From CBDBBY01 sp965203795 (lineage in GTDB: Bacteria; Pseudomonadota; Alphaproteobacteria; Rhodobacterales; Rhodobacteraceae): a stretch of DNA of 64,000 nucleotides. Shown piece after piece: positions 45,557-55,436 of this stretch. A program made the translations under genes and the position numbers. The notes under the pieces were generated by a model. It ran no database searches, had not been told where the DNA came from, and saw nothing but the letters and a program-made list of their open reading frames with translations. Every line of letters begins with the position of its first letter. Position 1 is the first letter of the stretch. Location of the stretch: assembly GCA_965203795.1 (NCBI GenBank), contig OZ241915.1, positions 3,162,001 to 3,226,000 on the forward strand, written 5' to 3'.

Positions 45557-46660
45557 ATGTCAGTAAACACATTCGGCCGGGCGCTCCGGTTCACGACGTG
45601 GGGCGAAAGCCACGGCGAGGCCATTGGCGCGGTTGTAGACGGATGCCCGCCGCGGCTCCCGCTTGATCCTGAGGTTCTGCAGAAGTGGATGGACCGGCGC
45701 AGGCCCGGCGCCAACCGCTATACGTCGCAGCGGCGGGAACCCGATGCCGTTGAGATTCTGTCCGGCGTCTTCGAAGGCCGGACAACCGGCACGCCGATCC
45801 ATCTGATGATCAGGAACGCGGACCACCGGTCGAAGGACTACGCCGAGATCAAGGACAAATTCCGGCCGGGACACGCGGACATCACGTATTGGCAGAAATA
45901 CGGAATCAGGGACCACAACGGCAGCGGCCGCGCTTCGGCCCGCGAGACCGCCTGCCGCGTCGCCGCCGGAGGAGTCGCCCGCGAAGTGATCAAGGCGCTT
46001 GCGCCCGGCGCCTCGATCAGTGGCTACCTGGTCCAGATGGGCTCCGCGCGAATCAATCGCGACGGATTCGACGATCAGGAAATCTGCAGGAACGAATTCT
46101 GGTGCCCCGACAAGGACGCTGCGGCGAAATGGGCCGCCGACCTGGACGCTGCCCGGAAGAGCGGCGACTCGCTGGGAGCTGTCGTCGAGGTAGTGGTATC
46201 CGGCGCACCGCCAGGCCTCGGCGCGCCCGTCTACGGCAAGCTGGACGCCGATCTGGCGGCGGCGATGATGTCGATCAATGCCGTGAAGGGGGTCGAAATA
46301 GGCGCAGGCATGAGGGCCGCATCCCTGACGGGGAGCAAGAACGCCGACGAGATGTTCGCGGGGCCGGAGGGTCCGGTTTACGGCTCCAACAACGCCGGAG
46401 GCATTCTTGGCGGGATTTCGACGGGGCAGGACATCGTGGTCCGTTTCGCGGTCAAGCCCACATCGTCGATTCTGACGCCGCGCCGCACGGTCGGAAAGGA
46501 CGGCGAGGAGACAGCCGTGCGAACCAAGGGCCGCCATGATCCCTGCGTCGGGATTCGTGCCGTGCCCGTGGCCGAAGCCATGATGGCTTGCGTGCTAGCC
46601 GATCATTTGCTGCTTGATCGAGGGCAGACCGGGGGCGAAAGGGGAACCATCGGCGCCTGA
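45557..46660 (+). CDS. aroC: Chorismate synthase
   Basis: A 367-residue enzyme that converts 5-enolpyruvylshikimate-3-phosphate to chorismate using reduced FMN, the last step of the shikimate pathway. The signatures GESHGEAIGAVVDGCP, RPGHADITYWQKYG, GSGRASARETACRVAAGG and GRHDPCVGIRAVPVAEAM are complete. It is a single-copy housekeeping gene and looks intact. It lies 87 nt after the Rieske gene and probably has its own promoter. Confidence 0.97.
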   Translation: MSVNTFGRALRFTTWGESHGEAIGAVVDGCPPRLPLDPEVLQKWMDRRRPGANRYTSQRREPDAVEILSGVFEGRTTGTPIHLMIRNADHRSKDYAEIKDKFRPGHADITYWQKYGIRDHNGSGRASARETACRVAAGGVAREVIKALAPGASISGYLVQMGSARINRDGFDDQEICRNEFWCPDKDAAAKWAADLDAARKSGDSLGAVVEVVVSGAPPGLGAPVYGKLDADLAAAMMSINAVKGVEIGAGMRAASLTGSKNADEMFAGPEGPVYGSNNAGGILGGISTGQDIVVRFAVKPTSSILTPRRTVGKDGEETAVRTKGRHDPCVGIRAVPVAEAMMACVLADHLLLDRGQTGGERGTIGA

Positions 46661-46865
46661 CGCCGCCGGGGTCCGAAAGCGATCCGTCTCAGTTTGCTTG
46701 GGGAGGCCGCCGACCGGCGCGCTTGAGCCCGTTCGGAAACATGCGCGCCATCCTCGCGCGCGCCGACGGCCTTCCTGGCACGGCGGCGCATCGCGAATGT
46801 CGGATTCGGAGTTCCGGAGGCGGCCCCTCGCGCGCATCCGCGCTGACGCGGAATCCCCGCGGCGA

Positions 46866-47153
46866 TCAGTTCAGCGCGTCTTTGAGCGCTTTCGAAAACG
46901 TCATTTTCGGGGCCACGTACGCGTCCTTGTGGATCATCTCGCCGGTCCTGGGATTTCGGATTTGTCCGGCCGGGCGTTCCTTGCCTTCGATCTTTCCGAT
47001 GTTCGGGATTGCGACCGACCGGCCATCTTTCGCCTCGGACGACACGATGTCGAAAAGGGCCGTGAGAACGCAGTCCGCGTCCTTCTTCGTGACGCCGGCC
47101 TCGTCGGAGAGTCTGCTCAGAAGTTCGGACTTCGGCATGGGACGCTGAGCCAT
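46866..47153 (-). CDS. HU-family nucleoid protein
   Basis: A 95-residue DNA-bending protein from ATG 47153, with AAAGGA upstream; the frame is open further but the family begins here. The helical part (KSELLSRLSDEAGVTKKDAD) is followed by the beta-arm signature GKIEGKERPAGQIRNPRTGE, where the DNA-intercalating proline-containing arm lies, then KMTFSKALKDALN. It binds DNA non-specifically. It could be HU or an IHF-like variant. Confidence 0.9.
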   Translation of the reverse strand: MAQRPMPKSELLSRLSDEAGVTKKDADCVLTALFDIVSSEAKDGRSVAIPNIGKIEGKERPAGQIRNPRTGEMIHKDAYVAPKMTFSKALKDALN

Positions 47154-47309
47154 TTCATATCCTTTCAATGCATCGGTGATTCGCAGTTTCCTGCAAGTTC
47201 CGAACCGATAGCAAATCGAGACCGGAATTTCCAAGTCAGGCGCGAAATTTGTACGCTTTGTTACACGAATGCGACAACGCTTCCGCGGGATTCGGATCCG
47301 GGAGCCGCT

Positions 47310-48794
47310 CTACCGGAACGCGGGCTCCTCGAAGCTTCGCAGCTTCCGCGAATGCAGGAATTCCATCGGCATCCGACGCAGCGATTCTAGCGCCTGGATC
47401 CCGATCCGCAGATGCCTACCCACCTGGCGCTTGTAGAAATCGTTGGCCATTCCCGGAAGCTTCAGCTCCCCGTGCAGCGGCTTGTCCGACACGCACAGGA
47501 GCGTCCCGTAGGGCACCCTGTACCGGTATCCGTTGGCGGCGACCGTCGCCGATTCCATGTCGAGGGCGATCGCCCTGGACTGCGACAGCCGCGTCCAGTG
47601 GCGGGAGTGCACGGAAAGCTCCCAGTTCCTGTCCCCGGTGCTGGCCACCGTGCCCGTGCGCATGATCCCCTTCAGGTTGTAGCCTTCGTACTGCGTCACC
47701 TCGGCGACGGCGCGCTCGAGGGCCTTCTGCACTTCCGCGAGAGCCGGAACAGGCACCCAGGTCGGCAGGTCGTCGTCCAGCACGCCGTCGATCCGCAGGT
47801 AGGCGTGCGCCAGCACGTAGTCGCCCAGCCGCTGCTTCGGCTGAAGCCCCGCGCAGTGTCCGACCATCAGCCAGGCATGCGGCCGAAGCACGGCGATGTG
47901 ATCGGTCGCCGTCTTAGCGTTCGACGGCCCGATCCCGATATTCACGAGCGTGATGCCTTTCCGGTCCGGTCGCTTCAAATGATAGGCGGGCATCTGCGGC
48001 AGCGTGTCGGAGTACGGCAGCTCCCCGGAGGGATCTTTCAGCTCGTGATCGCCGGGCGTCACGAGCGACTTGTACCCCGCGTCCTTGTCGGCCAAGGCCT
48101 TGCGCGCATAGGCCTCGAACTCGTCCACATAGTATTGGTAATTCGTGAACAGGACGAAGGATTGGAAGTGCTCGGCGCTGGTCGCCGTATAGTGCTTCAG
48201 ACGCGCGATCGAGTAATCGACGCGCTGCGCCGAAAACAGCGAAAGCGGCTTCGAGCCGTCGGGATGGCTGAACGCGAGGCAGTTCACGATCCCATCGTGG
48301 GTCGTCGCGAGCTCCGGCACGTCGAAGACGTCCCGCAAAGTGAATGTCATTCCGCCCGGCCTCACCGAAGACGAGCGCGAACCGGGCCCGATGGCGAAGT
48401 GCAGCGGAATCGGCGTCGAGGAGTATCCGACGCTGATGGGCCTGCTGTGGTTCTTGACCAGAAGGCCGACCTGCCGCTCGAGATACGCGTCGAACAGGTC
48501 GGGCCGGGTGATGGTCGCGGAGTACTCGGCGGGCTCGCTCACGTGGCCGTACGCCAGACGGCTGTCGACTTCGGCATGCGAGCAGGTCTCGAAGCGCAAC
48601 TCCGGGTAGAAGGCCCGGTAGCGAACGTTACCGATGTTGCACGCCGCCGGATCGGAGAATTTCGCTTGCAGGAAACCCGCCGCTTCCTCGTAAAGCCGTT
48701 TCAGCCTTCCGACGGCCGCCGCCGCGTCGTCGAACTCCTCGTGTCCGGGATCCGGCGGACAGATGATTTGCGCGTCCTCGCGCGGTCCAGACAT
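47310..48794 (-). CDS. amn: AMP nucleosidase
   Basis: A 494-residue enzyme that hydrolyses AMP to adenine and ribose 5-phosphate. The N-terminal domain typical of AMN (PVPALAEV precedes the phosphorylase fold) and the C-terminal nucleoside-phosphorylase fold are present: GITLVNIGIGPSNAKTATDH, LMVGHCAGLQPKQRLGDYVL and the catalytic Asp/Glu region ALDMESATVAANGYR. The stop-to-start distance to ade is three bases, so amn follows ade in one operon. Together they turn AMP into hypoxanthine. Confidence 0.93.
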   Translation of the reverse strand: MSGPREDAQIICPPDPGHEEFDDAAAAVGRLKRLYEEAAGFLQAKFSDPAACNIGNVRYRAFYPELRFETCSHAEVDSRLAYGHVSEPAEYSATITRPDLFDAYLERQVGLLVKNHSRPISVGYSSTPIPLHFAIGPGSRSSSVRPGGMTFTLRDVFDVPELATTHDGIVNCLAFSHPDGSKPLSLFSAQRVDYSIARLKHYTATSAEHFQSFVLFTNYQYYVDEFEAYARKALADKDAGYKSLVTPGDHELKDPSGELPYSDTLPQMPAYHLKRPDRKGITLVNIGIGPSNAKTATDHIAVLRPHAWLMVGHCAGLQPKQRLGDYVLAHAYLRIDGVLDDDLPTWVPVPALAEVQKALERAVAEVTQYEGYNLKGIMRTGTVASTGDRNWELSVHSRHWTRLSQSRAIALDMESATVAANGYRYRVPYGTLLCVSDKPLHGELKLPGMANDFYKRQVGRHLRIGIQALESLRRMPMEFLHSRKLRSFEEPAFR

Positions 48795-48797
48795 CGT

Positions 48798-50606
48798 TCA
48801 GCCCTCGTCGAACAGCGGCACGATTTCAAACCGTTTTGCATCCACAATGCCGAGGTCCGATATCCGGAGCTCGGGAATCACCGCGAGCGCGAGCAGCGTG
48901 TGCTGCATGAACGCATTGTTCAGTCGGCAGCCGCAGGCAGTGATCGCGGCATTCATGCGGTCAGCCTCCGCTGCAACCTCGGCCGCGGGCTTGTCCGACA
49001 TAAGCCCCGCGACGGATAGCCGCACCGACGCGATTTCCGCTCCATCCTTCCAGATGCTGACGCCGCCGCCGATCTCCTGCAGCCGGTTTGCGGCGCGGGC
49101 CATCTGCCCGCGATCCGTGCCCGCAACGATCACGTTGTGGCAATCGTGGGAGACGGACGAGGCCACCGCCATCGCGCCGCGGTATCCGAAGCCGCCGACG
49201 AAGCCGTTCGAAATCCGTCCGGTTCCCCGGTGGCGCTCGACCACCGCCACCTGGCAGACATCCTTTTCCGGGTCGCCTTCGGCCATCCCGTCCTTGCACG
49301 GCAATTCGAGCTTTGCCGCCTTGGTAGGCGCTTGGTTCTCTTCAACCCAGATGACCTTCGCGGTCGCTCTTCTCCTGCCCTCCGGCGCCCCGATCAAGAA
49401 ATCTTCCGCCTGCAGACGCCGCCCGTAATTCACCGAGCTCACCGCTTGTTTCGGCCAATCCATGCAGGGAAACTCCGCGAACAGCTTGCCGTCCGCCGCC
49501 ACTTCGCGGCCCCTGCAGAACACCCGGCGGACCGGCAGGGTTTCGAGATCCGGCGAGAGGAAAAAATCCGCCCGCCGGCCCGGCGCAATCGAGCCGATCT
49601 CGCGTTCCAAACCGAAATGCGAAGCGGTGTTCACTGTCGCCATTTGCAGCGCGACCAAGGGGGCGCACCCGCATTCGATCGCGTGCCGCACGACCCGGTC
49701 CATATGCCCGTCATTCACAAGGGTGCCGGGATGGCAATCGTCCGTGCAAAGAATGAAGTTCCGCGGATCCAGCCCCCGCTCGGTGACGGCGGTGATCTGG
49801 CTTTCGACATCGTGCCACGCCGAACCCAGCCGAAGCATGGGGCGCATCCCTTGGCGCGCACGCGCAACTGCGTCCGCCTCCCGCGTGCCTTCGTGGTCGT
49901 CCGCGGGACCGCCCGCCGCATAGGCGTGGAATGCATGGCCGAGGTCGGGCGAGGCGTAATGCCCGCCGACAATCTTTCCCGCCGAAAGCGTTGCGGACAT
50001 CGAGGCGAGCGGCCCGCTCGCCCCGGCGACAACGCCCGGGAAATTCATCATCTCGCCAAGTCCGACTATCCCGGGCCACGTCATCGCCTCCGCGACGTCT
50101 TCCGGCGTGATGGCGGCGCCGGGCGTCTCTAGGCCCGGTGCGGACGGAACGCAGGACGGCATCTGGACGAATATGTTGACCGGCTGGAGCGCGGCTTCGT
50201 CGTGCATGAGCCGGACGCCTTCCAAGCCAAGCACATTGGCGATCTCGTGCGGATCCACGAACATCGAGGTCGTGCCTCTCGGCGCGACGGCCTCGGCGAA
50301 GCGCGCTGGCGTCAGCATTCCCGATTCAATGTGCATGTGCCCGTCGCACAGGCCCGGAACCATGAACATCCCGCGCGCCTCGACGACTTCGGTCCCGTCT
50401 CCGATGCAATGGCCGGCGTCCGGACCGCAATAGGCGAAACGGCCTTCCGCGATGGCGATGTCGTGCCCGGGGAGCGCCTCGCGGGTCTGCACGTTGACCC
50501 AGATCCCGCCGCGAACCACAAGCTCCGCGGGCTCCCGGCCGGCCGCGACCGCGATCAGCCGTCCCGAGGAAGCTTGCCAAGTCGGCAATTCAGGCGCATC
50601 CAACAT
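48798..50606 (-). CDS. ade: Adenine deaminase
   Basis: A 602-residue amidohydrolase that deaminates adenine to hypoxanthine. The metal-binding motif LCDGHMHIESGMLTP, the region TTSMFVDPHEIANVLG, and FILCTDDCHPGTLVNDGHMD with the catalytic Asp are intact, as is HDCHNVIVAGTD in the C-terminal domain. It is the first gene of the ade-amn unit. About 290 bp with no gene lies between it and the divergent lipoprotein gene and should carry both promoters. Confidence 0.95.
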   Translation of the reverse strand: MLDAPELPTWQASSGRLIAVAAGREPAELVVRGGIWVNVQTREALPGHDIAIAEGRFAYCGPDAGHCIGDGTEVVEARGMFMVPGLCDGHMHIESGMLTPARFAEAVAPRGTTSMFVDPHEIANVLGLEGVRLMHDEAALQPVNIFVQMPSCVPSAPGLETPGAAITPEDVAEAMTWPGIVGLGEMMNFPGVVAGASGPLASMSATLSAGKIVGGHYASPDLGHAFHAYAAGGPADDHEGTREADAVARARQGMRPMLRLGSAWHDVESQITAVTERGLDPRNFILCTDDCHPGTLVNDGHMDRVVRHAIECGCAPLVALQMATVNTASHFGLEREIGSIAPGRRADFFLSPDLETLPVRRVFCRGREVAADGKLFAEFPCMDWPKQAVSSVNYGRRLQAEDFLIGAPEGRRRATAKVIWVEENQAPTKAAKLELPCKDGMAEGDPEKDVCQVAVVERHRGTGRISNGFVGGFGYRGAMAVASSVSHDCHNVIVAGTDRGQMARAANRLQEIGGGVSIWKDGAEIASVRLSVAGLMSDKPAAEVAAEADRMNAAITACGCRLNNAFMQHTLLALAVIPELRISDLGIVDAKRFEIVPLFDEG

Positions 50607-50900
50607 TGCTGGCTTTTATGATTGCGCGCTGAAACCTTCAACCAATCATTCCGGCCGGACCGAGCCTGCAATGCCGATCAATGCGCCGGACCACATCCAG
50701 ACTCCCTCGGCGCATGCCCGCTCCGGCCTGCCGAACCGACCGGACGGACGGCCTCGGAGTTCCGAGCGTCCCGAAGGTCACGCTTTCTTGTTTCAAATCG
50801 AATGCGGAATCCATTACGGATAATGGTCGAGCGCGAAAGGCGGCGATTCAAGGCCATTCGGCCGACCCTTAACTGAGGCAATTCCTGAAACGGTGCTGAC

Positions 50901-52694
50901 ATGAGATTGGATATCCGAAGCATTGCGTTCGCCGCAGCGGCCGCGGCGGGACTTGCCGCATGCAGTGGCGGCGGCGGCGCGCCGGTCGGCGGCGGGGGCG
51001 GCCTGCCGATGGCCGGGCCGCCGCCGGCGCCTCCAGCGCCCAGAAACCTGGAGGATTACGGCATCTTCGCCGCGCCCGGCGTCAACCGCCTTCCGATCCA
51101 CGAAATCGAAGCGACGAACGCCGAGCTCGCCCAAATGGTTGCCCTAGTGGAATACTCCAGCATCGACGACCCGGAGCGCCATCCTCATCTGGTAAGCAAG
51201 GTTGCCTGCAACTCCTTCGTCAAGGCTTGCGACAACCTGGGCAATCCAACAGCCGGGGACGCCCCGTATTCCCTTGTCACGCCAATGCTCACTCCGGGCA
51301 CGGAGGACGCGTTGTCGTTGACGGAAAGTCTTCTGGAACGGCTTCCGCCGACAACGAAACTGGTCTCGCTGTCTGTGGAGCCCGTATCCTACGCACTGGT
51401 TGAACGGTACGGCGACACGCTGCCGTACGCTCTGGTCCAATCTTCCGGCAATTCCGGCCGGGACGAATTCTTCCATGCTGCGCGGGTCGGCCAAGAGGAA
51501 CACGTCGGGATCGTCTTCGACCCCGCAAACAACGCTTACGTCCATGTGGACGGCGTGCCGGTCAGCCCTTTCGTCACGGGCATGATCTGGAGGATTCGCA
51601 CCGCCATCGACGCCGACAAGGTGCTCTACGTGTCCGGACACAGATACGGCCGGAATGGCAGGATCGTGCGCGATCCGAACGCTACGGGGTGCGTCGGCGT
51701 TGAAAACGCATGCGTGTACGCGCCATTCGAATTCCGCCTGCCGCCCGGAAGCGGAGAGAGTGTGCGAAGGGTTCAAGGCACCTCGGGAAGCGCGCCCAAT
51801 GTCGCCATGGCGCTGACCAGCGTCCTCGCCTTCTTTCCGGAAACGACCGGCCCGGATCTGATACGGCTGGCCAAGGAATGCGCCGACCCGCAACCGGGCC
51901 TGACCGGATTAGGCGTCGCCGACTTCGGCTGCATGACGGAATTGGACATCCGCGGCGAATGGCGGCTGGTTTCCGATGCCCGGTTCGCGGAATTGATCAG
52001 CCCCGCGGCGATGCGTCGGCTCACATTCCCCGGCAACGCGACGATATCGGGCGAATTCGCGACCGGCCGGGAGGGAGCCGCGCCGGTCCGCTTGGCGATG
52101 AGCCGGCCGGGCGCCTTCGGTGTCGGCGATTTTTCCGCCGGAATCCGGAAGGCGCCCGCCGAAGGCGTTTCGGGCTATTTTCCCATTGCGTCCATCGGCG
52201 AGGAGTCCGGATCAATCGGCGGCGGGTACGTTGCGGAGGAGGGATTCTTCGCCGCCGCGGCAGTCGGCCGCAGCGACGGGTTCTTCGGTCTGGACCGGAG
52301 CAGCGACTACGGCTCCTCCAGCACGGTCGATGTGAGCATGGGCCACCGGAACCTGTTTGTCCGCGCGTCGAGGCAGGTGAACGAAGGCGGGGACGTGTTC
52401 GTGGATGCCGCGGAGGGCTCGGCGGTCGGGGTCACCGCGGGCAGAGAGCATGACATCGCGCCCGGCCTCAGCATGTCAGCTTCGCTCCACGCGGACAGGT
52501 TTGTCGGCGGCTCGGCCGCAACGGCGTTCGGACCCGTCCGGATCGGACGCAGTCCTTGGAGCCGCCGCGCGGAGCTTGAATTCCGCCAAGAGGTTGGACC
52601 GAACGCCGCATACACCTTCGGAGGAACCGTCAGCCGCCGCGGCGATGGAACTACGGCGCGGAAGTTCCACACCGAAATCGGAATCAAGTTCTGA
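50901..52694 (+). CDS. Lipoprotein with degenerate subtilase (S8) domain and beta-rich C-terminus
   Basis: A 597-residue exported protein. The signal peptide ends in the lipobox LAAC (residues about 18-21), followed by a Gly/Pro-rich linker. Later, YALVQSSGNSGRDEFF resembles the S8 oxyanion-hole Asn region, and VQGTSGSAPNVAMALTSVLA resembles the catalytic Ser motif GTSxxxP. The usual Asp and His motifs are not found; the nearest His-containing segment, HPHLVSKVAC, is not HGTxVAG. The C-terminal 200 residues are beta-rich with alternating polarity and end in IGIKF, like outer-membrane barrels. It may be a non-catalytic surface protein derived from an autotransporter-type protease. Confidence 0.65.
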   Translation: MRLDIRSIAFAAAAAAGLAACSGGGGAPVGGGGGLPMAGPPPAPPAPRNLEDYGIFAAPGVNRLPIHEIEATNAELAQMVALVEYSSIDDPERHPHLVSKVACNSFVKACDNLGNPTAGDAPYSLVTPMLTPGTEDALSLTESLLERLPPTTKLVSLSVEPVSYALVERYGDTLPYALVQSSGNSGRDEFFHAARVGQEEHVGIVFDPANNAYVHVDGVPVSPFVTGMIWRIRTAIDADKVLYVSGHRYGRNGRIVRDPNATGCVGVENACVYAPFEFRLPPGSGESVRRVQGTSGSAPNVAMALTSVLAFFPETTGPDLIRLAKECADPQPGLTGLGVADFGCMTELDIRGEWRLVSDARFAELISPAAMRRLTFPGNATISGEFATGREGAAPVRLAMSRPGAFGVGDFSAGIRKAPAEGVSGYFPIASIGEESGSIGGGYVAEEGFFAAAAVGRSDGFFGLDRSSDYGSSSTVDVSMGHRNLFVRASRQVNEGGDVFVDAAEGSAVGVTAGREHDIAPGLSMSASLHADRFVGGSAATAFGPVRIGRSPWSRRAELEFRQEVGPNAAYTFGGTVSRRGDGTTARKFHTEIGIKF

Positions 52695-52715
52695 TCGCGG
52701 AAAGGCCGGACGGAG

Positions 52716-53519
52716 CTATTCGCGCCTCTGGCGCTTCACCGGCGCCCAAATCTTCTTGTTCGTGAGGTACAGAAGCGCCGAAAGCAGGACCAGCAGCGCC
52801 ACGGCGGTGAAACCCATCCGCTTGCGGGCCATCATCTTGGGTTCCGCCGCCCAGGCGAGGAACGCCGTCACGTCTTTCGCAAGTGCCTCGGCCGAATTGT
52901 CCGAGCCGTCAGGAAATTCCACGATTTCGTCGGCAAGCGGCGGCGCCATGCTGAGCCATCCCCCGCCGTACGCCGTGTTTTCGTAAAGCAAGGTTCCGGC
53001 CTCGTCCTTCTCCTCGCCCGTGTATCCGAGAAGCAAAGAGGCGACGTACTCGGGCCCGCCTGATCCCTTGAACAGCTGCGTCAGGCCTGTTCCAACGGGG
53101 CCGTGAAACCCCGCGCGGGCCTTTGTCATCAAAGACAGATCAGGAGCGTCGACCGTATCGTTGGCGGGAAAGTTGTCCGTCGGCAGCGCGGGCCGGGTAT
53201 CCTCCAGCTCCGGATCGAACACTTCGAAGTTCGCTGCGAACACCTTGACGGCGGCTTCGCTCAGGCCCACGCCTCCTTCGTCGCCCAGGGTGCGGAAAGG
53301 CACGTACTGGAGGCCGTGGCACGCCGAACAAACCTCCTGGTAGACAATCAGACCCCTCTGGAGCTGGTCCTGGTCGAACGTTCCGAACGGCCCTTCGAAC
53401 GAAAACGAATAGTCGTGCGTTTCGGCTTCTCCGCCCGCTGCGACCGCGGCGCCGGCGGCCAGCGCGCCCGAAAGGAGCGCGGAAACGAAGATTTCCTTCG
53501 ACATGAGGCAACTGCGCAT
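52716..53519 (-). CDS. petC: Cytochrome c1 of the bc1 complex
   Basis: A 267-residue periplasmic haem protein. After a signal peptide, the haem-binding motif VCSACH near residue 63 and AFHGLQYVPF-type HGLQYVPFRTL follow. The axial Met lies in WLSMAPPLADEIV, and a single C-terminal membrane anchor (AVALLVLLSALLYLT) precedes a basic tail. It passes electrons from the Rieske protein to cytochrome c. It is the third gene of the petA-petB-petC operon, 3 nt after petB. Confidence 0.95.
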   Translation of the reverse strand: MRSCLMSKEIFVSALLSGALAAGAAVAAGGEAETHDYSFSFEGPFGTFDQDQLQRGLIVYQEVCSACHGLQYVPFRTLGDEGGVGLSEAAVKVFAANFEVFDPELEDTRPALPTDNFPANDTVDAPDLSLMTKARAGFHGPVGTGLTQLFKGSGGPEYVASLLLGYTGEEKDEAGTLLYENTAYGGGWLSMAPPLADEIVEFPDGSDNSAEALAKDVTAFLAWAAEPKMMARKRMGFTAVALLVLLSALLYLTNKKIWAPVKRQRRE

Positions 53520-53522
53520 GTG

Positions 53523-54860
53523 TTACTCCGCCTCCCTGCCGTCCAAGGCTTCCGCGGGAAGAGGGTTCCGCTGATCGAAATCCTCCTCGACCGTTACGGG
53601 ACGCTCCAGCGGCTTCTCAAGCACGCCGAGCAGCGGAAGGATGACCAGGAAGTACAGGAACCAATAGGTCGCTCCGGCAAGGGAAATGATTGCGTAGATC
53701 CCCTCGGCCGGGCGGCTTCCGGCCCAAGTCAGCACGACGAAGTCGAGCGCCAGCAGAGCGAACCACCATTTGAACATGGGACGGTACCGCCCGGACCGGA
53801 CCATGGAGGTGTCCAGCCACGGAACCAAGGCCAGGACCATGATCGAGCCGAACATGGCCATGACCCCGAAGAATTTCGCGTCGATGATCCCGCCGGTGAT
53901 GAAGCTGGCGAGCTGAACGACCCACACATCCGAAGTGAACGCGCGGAGAATTGCGTAGAAGGGCAGGAAATACCATTCGGGAACAATGTGCTCAGGCGTC
54001 GAGATCGGGTTCGCCTCAATGTAGTTGTCCGGATGGCCGAGGTAGTTGGGCATGAACCCGACTATCGCGAAAAAGACGACCAGTATGACTGCCAGCGCGA
54101 ACAGGTCCTTGATCACGAAGTAGGGCCAGAACGGGACGGTGTCGCGTTCGGCGATCTCCTTGGATTCACGCCGCACCTCCACCCCCGACGGGTTGTTGTT
54201 GCCGGTCGTGTGGAATCCCCAGATGTGCAGCGCGACAAACCCGAAGATGACGAACGGAAGCAGGTAGTGAAGGGAAAAGAACCTGTTCAGGGTCGGGTTG
54301 TCGACCGCCGGCCCTCCGAGAAGCCAGCTCTGGATCGCGTCCCCGATCCCGGGAATCGCGCCGAACAGGCCGGAGATCACGGTCGCGGCCCAGAAGGACA
54401 TCTGCCCCCAAGGAAGGACATAGCCCATGAACGCCGTCGCCATGAGCAACGCGTAAAGCAGCATCCCGATGATCCAGGAGATTTCGCGGGGCGGCTTGTA
54501 CGATCCGTAATACAGGCCCCTGAAGATGTGCAGGTAGGCGGCGAAGAAGAACAGGGATGCGCCGTTCGCGTGCAGATAGCGCATCGCCCAGCCGCCGTTC
54601 ACATTCCGCATGATGTGCTCGATGCTGGCGAAGGCGATGTCGGCGTGCGGCGTGTAATGCATCGCGAGAACGATGCCCGTCACGATCTGCAGAATCAGGG
54701 CGAATGCCAGCACGACGCCCCAGATCCACATCCAGTTGAGATTCTTCGGCGTCGGAATCATGAGCGCGTCGTACGCGACCGACATGATAGGCAGACGCGA
54801 GTGGAACCATTTCGCGAAAGCGGATTTAGGTTCGTAATGGTCGTGGGGAATGCCGGCCAT
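53523..54860 (-). CDS. petB: Cytochrome b of the bc1 complex
   Basis: A 445-residue integral membrane protein with about eight hydrophobic segments. It has the haem ligand regions (VLAMHYTPHADIAFASIEHI, MRYLHANGASLFFFAAYLHI), the Qo-site motif as PEWYFLPFYAILRAF, and GYVLPWGQMSFW. It binds two b haems and forms both quinone sites. It lies 12 nt after petA and 3 nt before petC. Confidence 0.97.
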   Translation of the reverse strand: MAGIPHDHYEPKSAFAKWFHSRLPIMSVAYDALMIPTPKNLNWMWIWGVVLAFALILQIVTGIVLAMHYTPHADIAFASIEHIMRNVNGGWAMRYLHANGASLFFFAAYLHIFRGLYYGSYKPPREISWIIGMLLYALLMATAFMGYVLPWGQMSFWAATVISGLFGAIPGIGDAIQSWLLGGPAVDNPTLNRFFSLHYLLPFVIFGFVALHIWGFHTTGNNNPSGVEVRRESKEIAERDTVPFWPYFVIKDLFALAVILVVFFAIVGFMPNYLGHPDNYIEANPISTPEHIVPEWYFLPFYAILRAFTSDVWVVQLASFITGGIIDAKFFGVMAMFGSIMVLALVPWLDTSMVRSGRYRPMFKWWFALLALDFVVLTWAGSRPAEGIYAIISLAGATYWFLYFLVILPLLGVLEKPLERPVTVEEDFDQRNPLPAEALDGREAE

Positions 54861-54872
54861 CGCGTCCAGTCC

Positions 54873-55436
54873 TCACCCTAGCTTCAGCGTGGTTTCGTCC
54901 AGGAATTGGGCCTTCGGCACCGCCAGATTCTCCGGTGCCGGGCCTTTCCGGATTCGCCCCGACGTGTCGTAGTGGGAACCGTGGCAAGGGCAGAACCAGC
55001 CGCCGAATTCGCCTGCGGCGTCGCCCAAGGGCACGCACCCCAGATGCGTGCACACGCCGACCATGACCAGCCACTCGCCAGCCTCGTCGAGCGCCCGAAA
55101 CTCGTCTCGCGCCTCCGTTTCGTCCGCGAGATTGGCGTTCCGTGCGAGCTGGTCGAAAAGCGCTTCCATGTCGGCTTCGCGGGCAGCCGCGATTTCGTCC
55201 GCCGTCCGTCGCCGGATGAATACCGGCTTCCCGAGCCACTTGACGGTCAGCTGCGTGCCCGGCTCGACACCGGCGAGGTCGACTTCGATCGAAGAGAGCG
55301 CCTGCACGTCCGCGCTCGGGTTCATCTGGTTGATCACCGGCCAAAGCGCGGCACCGCCCGCGATCGCGCCGGTGCCCGCGGTGGCGTAGTAGAGGAAATC
55401 CCGGCGCGTGCCGCCAGGATGGGATGCATCCGACAA
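54873..55436 (-). CDS. petA: Rieske iron-sulfur subunit of the bc1 complex
   Basis: A 187-residue protein with a Tat-type N-terminus (TRRDFLYYATAGTGAIAGG) serving as membrane anchor. The [2Fe-2S] ligands lie in GVCTHLGCVPLG and FCPCHGSHYDTSG. It shuttles electrons from quinol to cytochrome c1. It is the first gene of the petABC operon. Confidence 0.96.
   Translation of the reverse strand: MSDASHPGGTRRDFLYYATAGTGAIAGGAALWPVINQMNPSADVQALSSIEVDLAGVEPGTQLTVKWLGKPVFIRRRTADEIAAAREADMEALFDQLARNANLADETEARDEFRALDEAGEWLVMVGVCTHLGCVPLGDAAGEFGGWFCPCHGSHYDTSGRIRKGPAPENLAVPKAQFLDETTLKLG

Noticed and set aside
47412..49019. 535-codon plus-strand frame opposite amn
   Set aside because: Antisense shadow of AMP nucleosidase with no recognisable motif or ribosome-binding site.
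53103..54881. 592-codon plus-strand open frame opposite petB and petC
   Set aside because: It is antisense to two confidently identified bc1 genes, has no domain and shows the biased composition of a shadow frame in GC-rich DNA.
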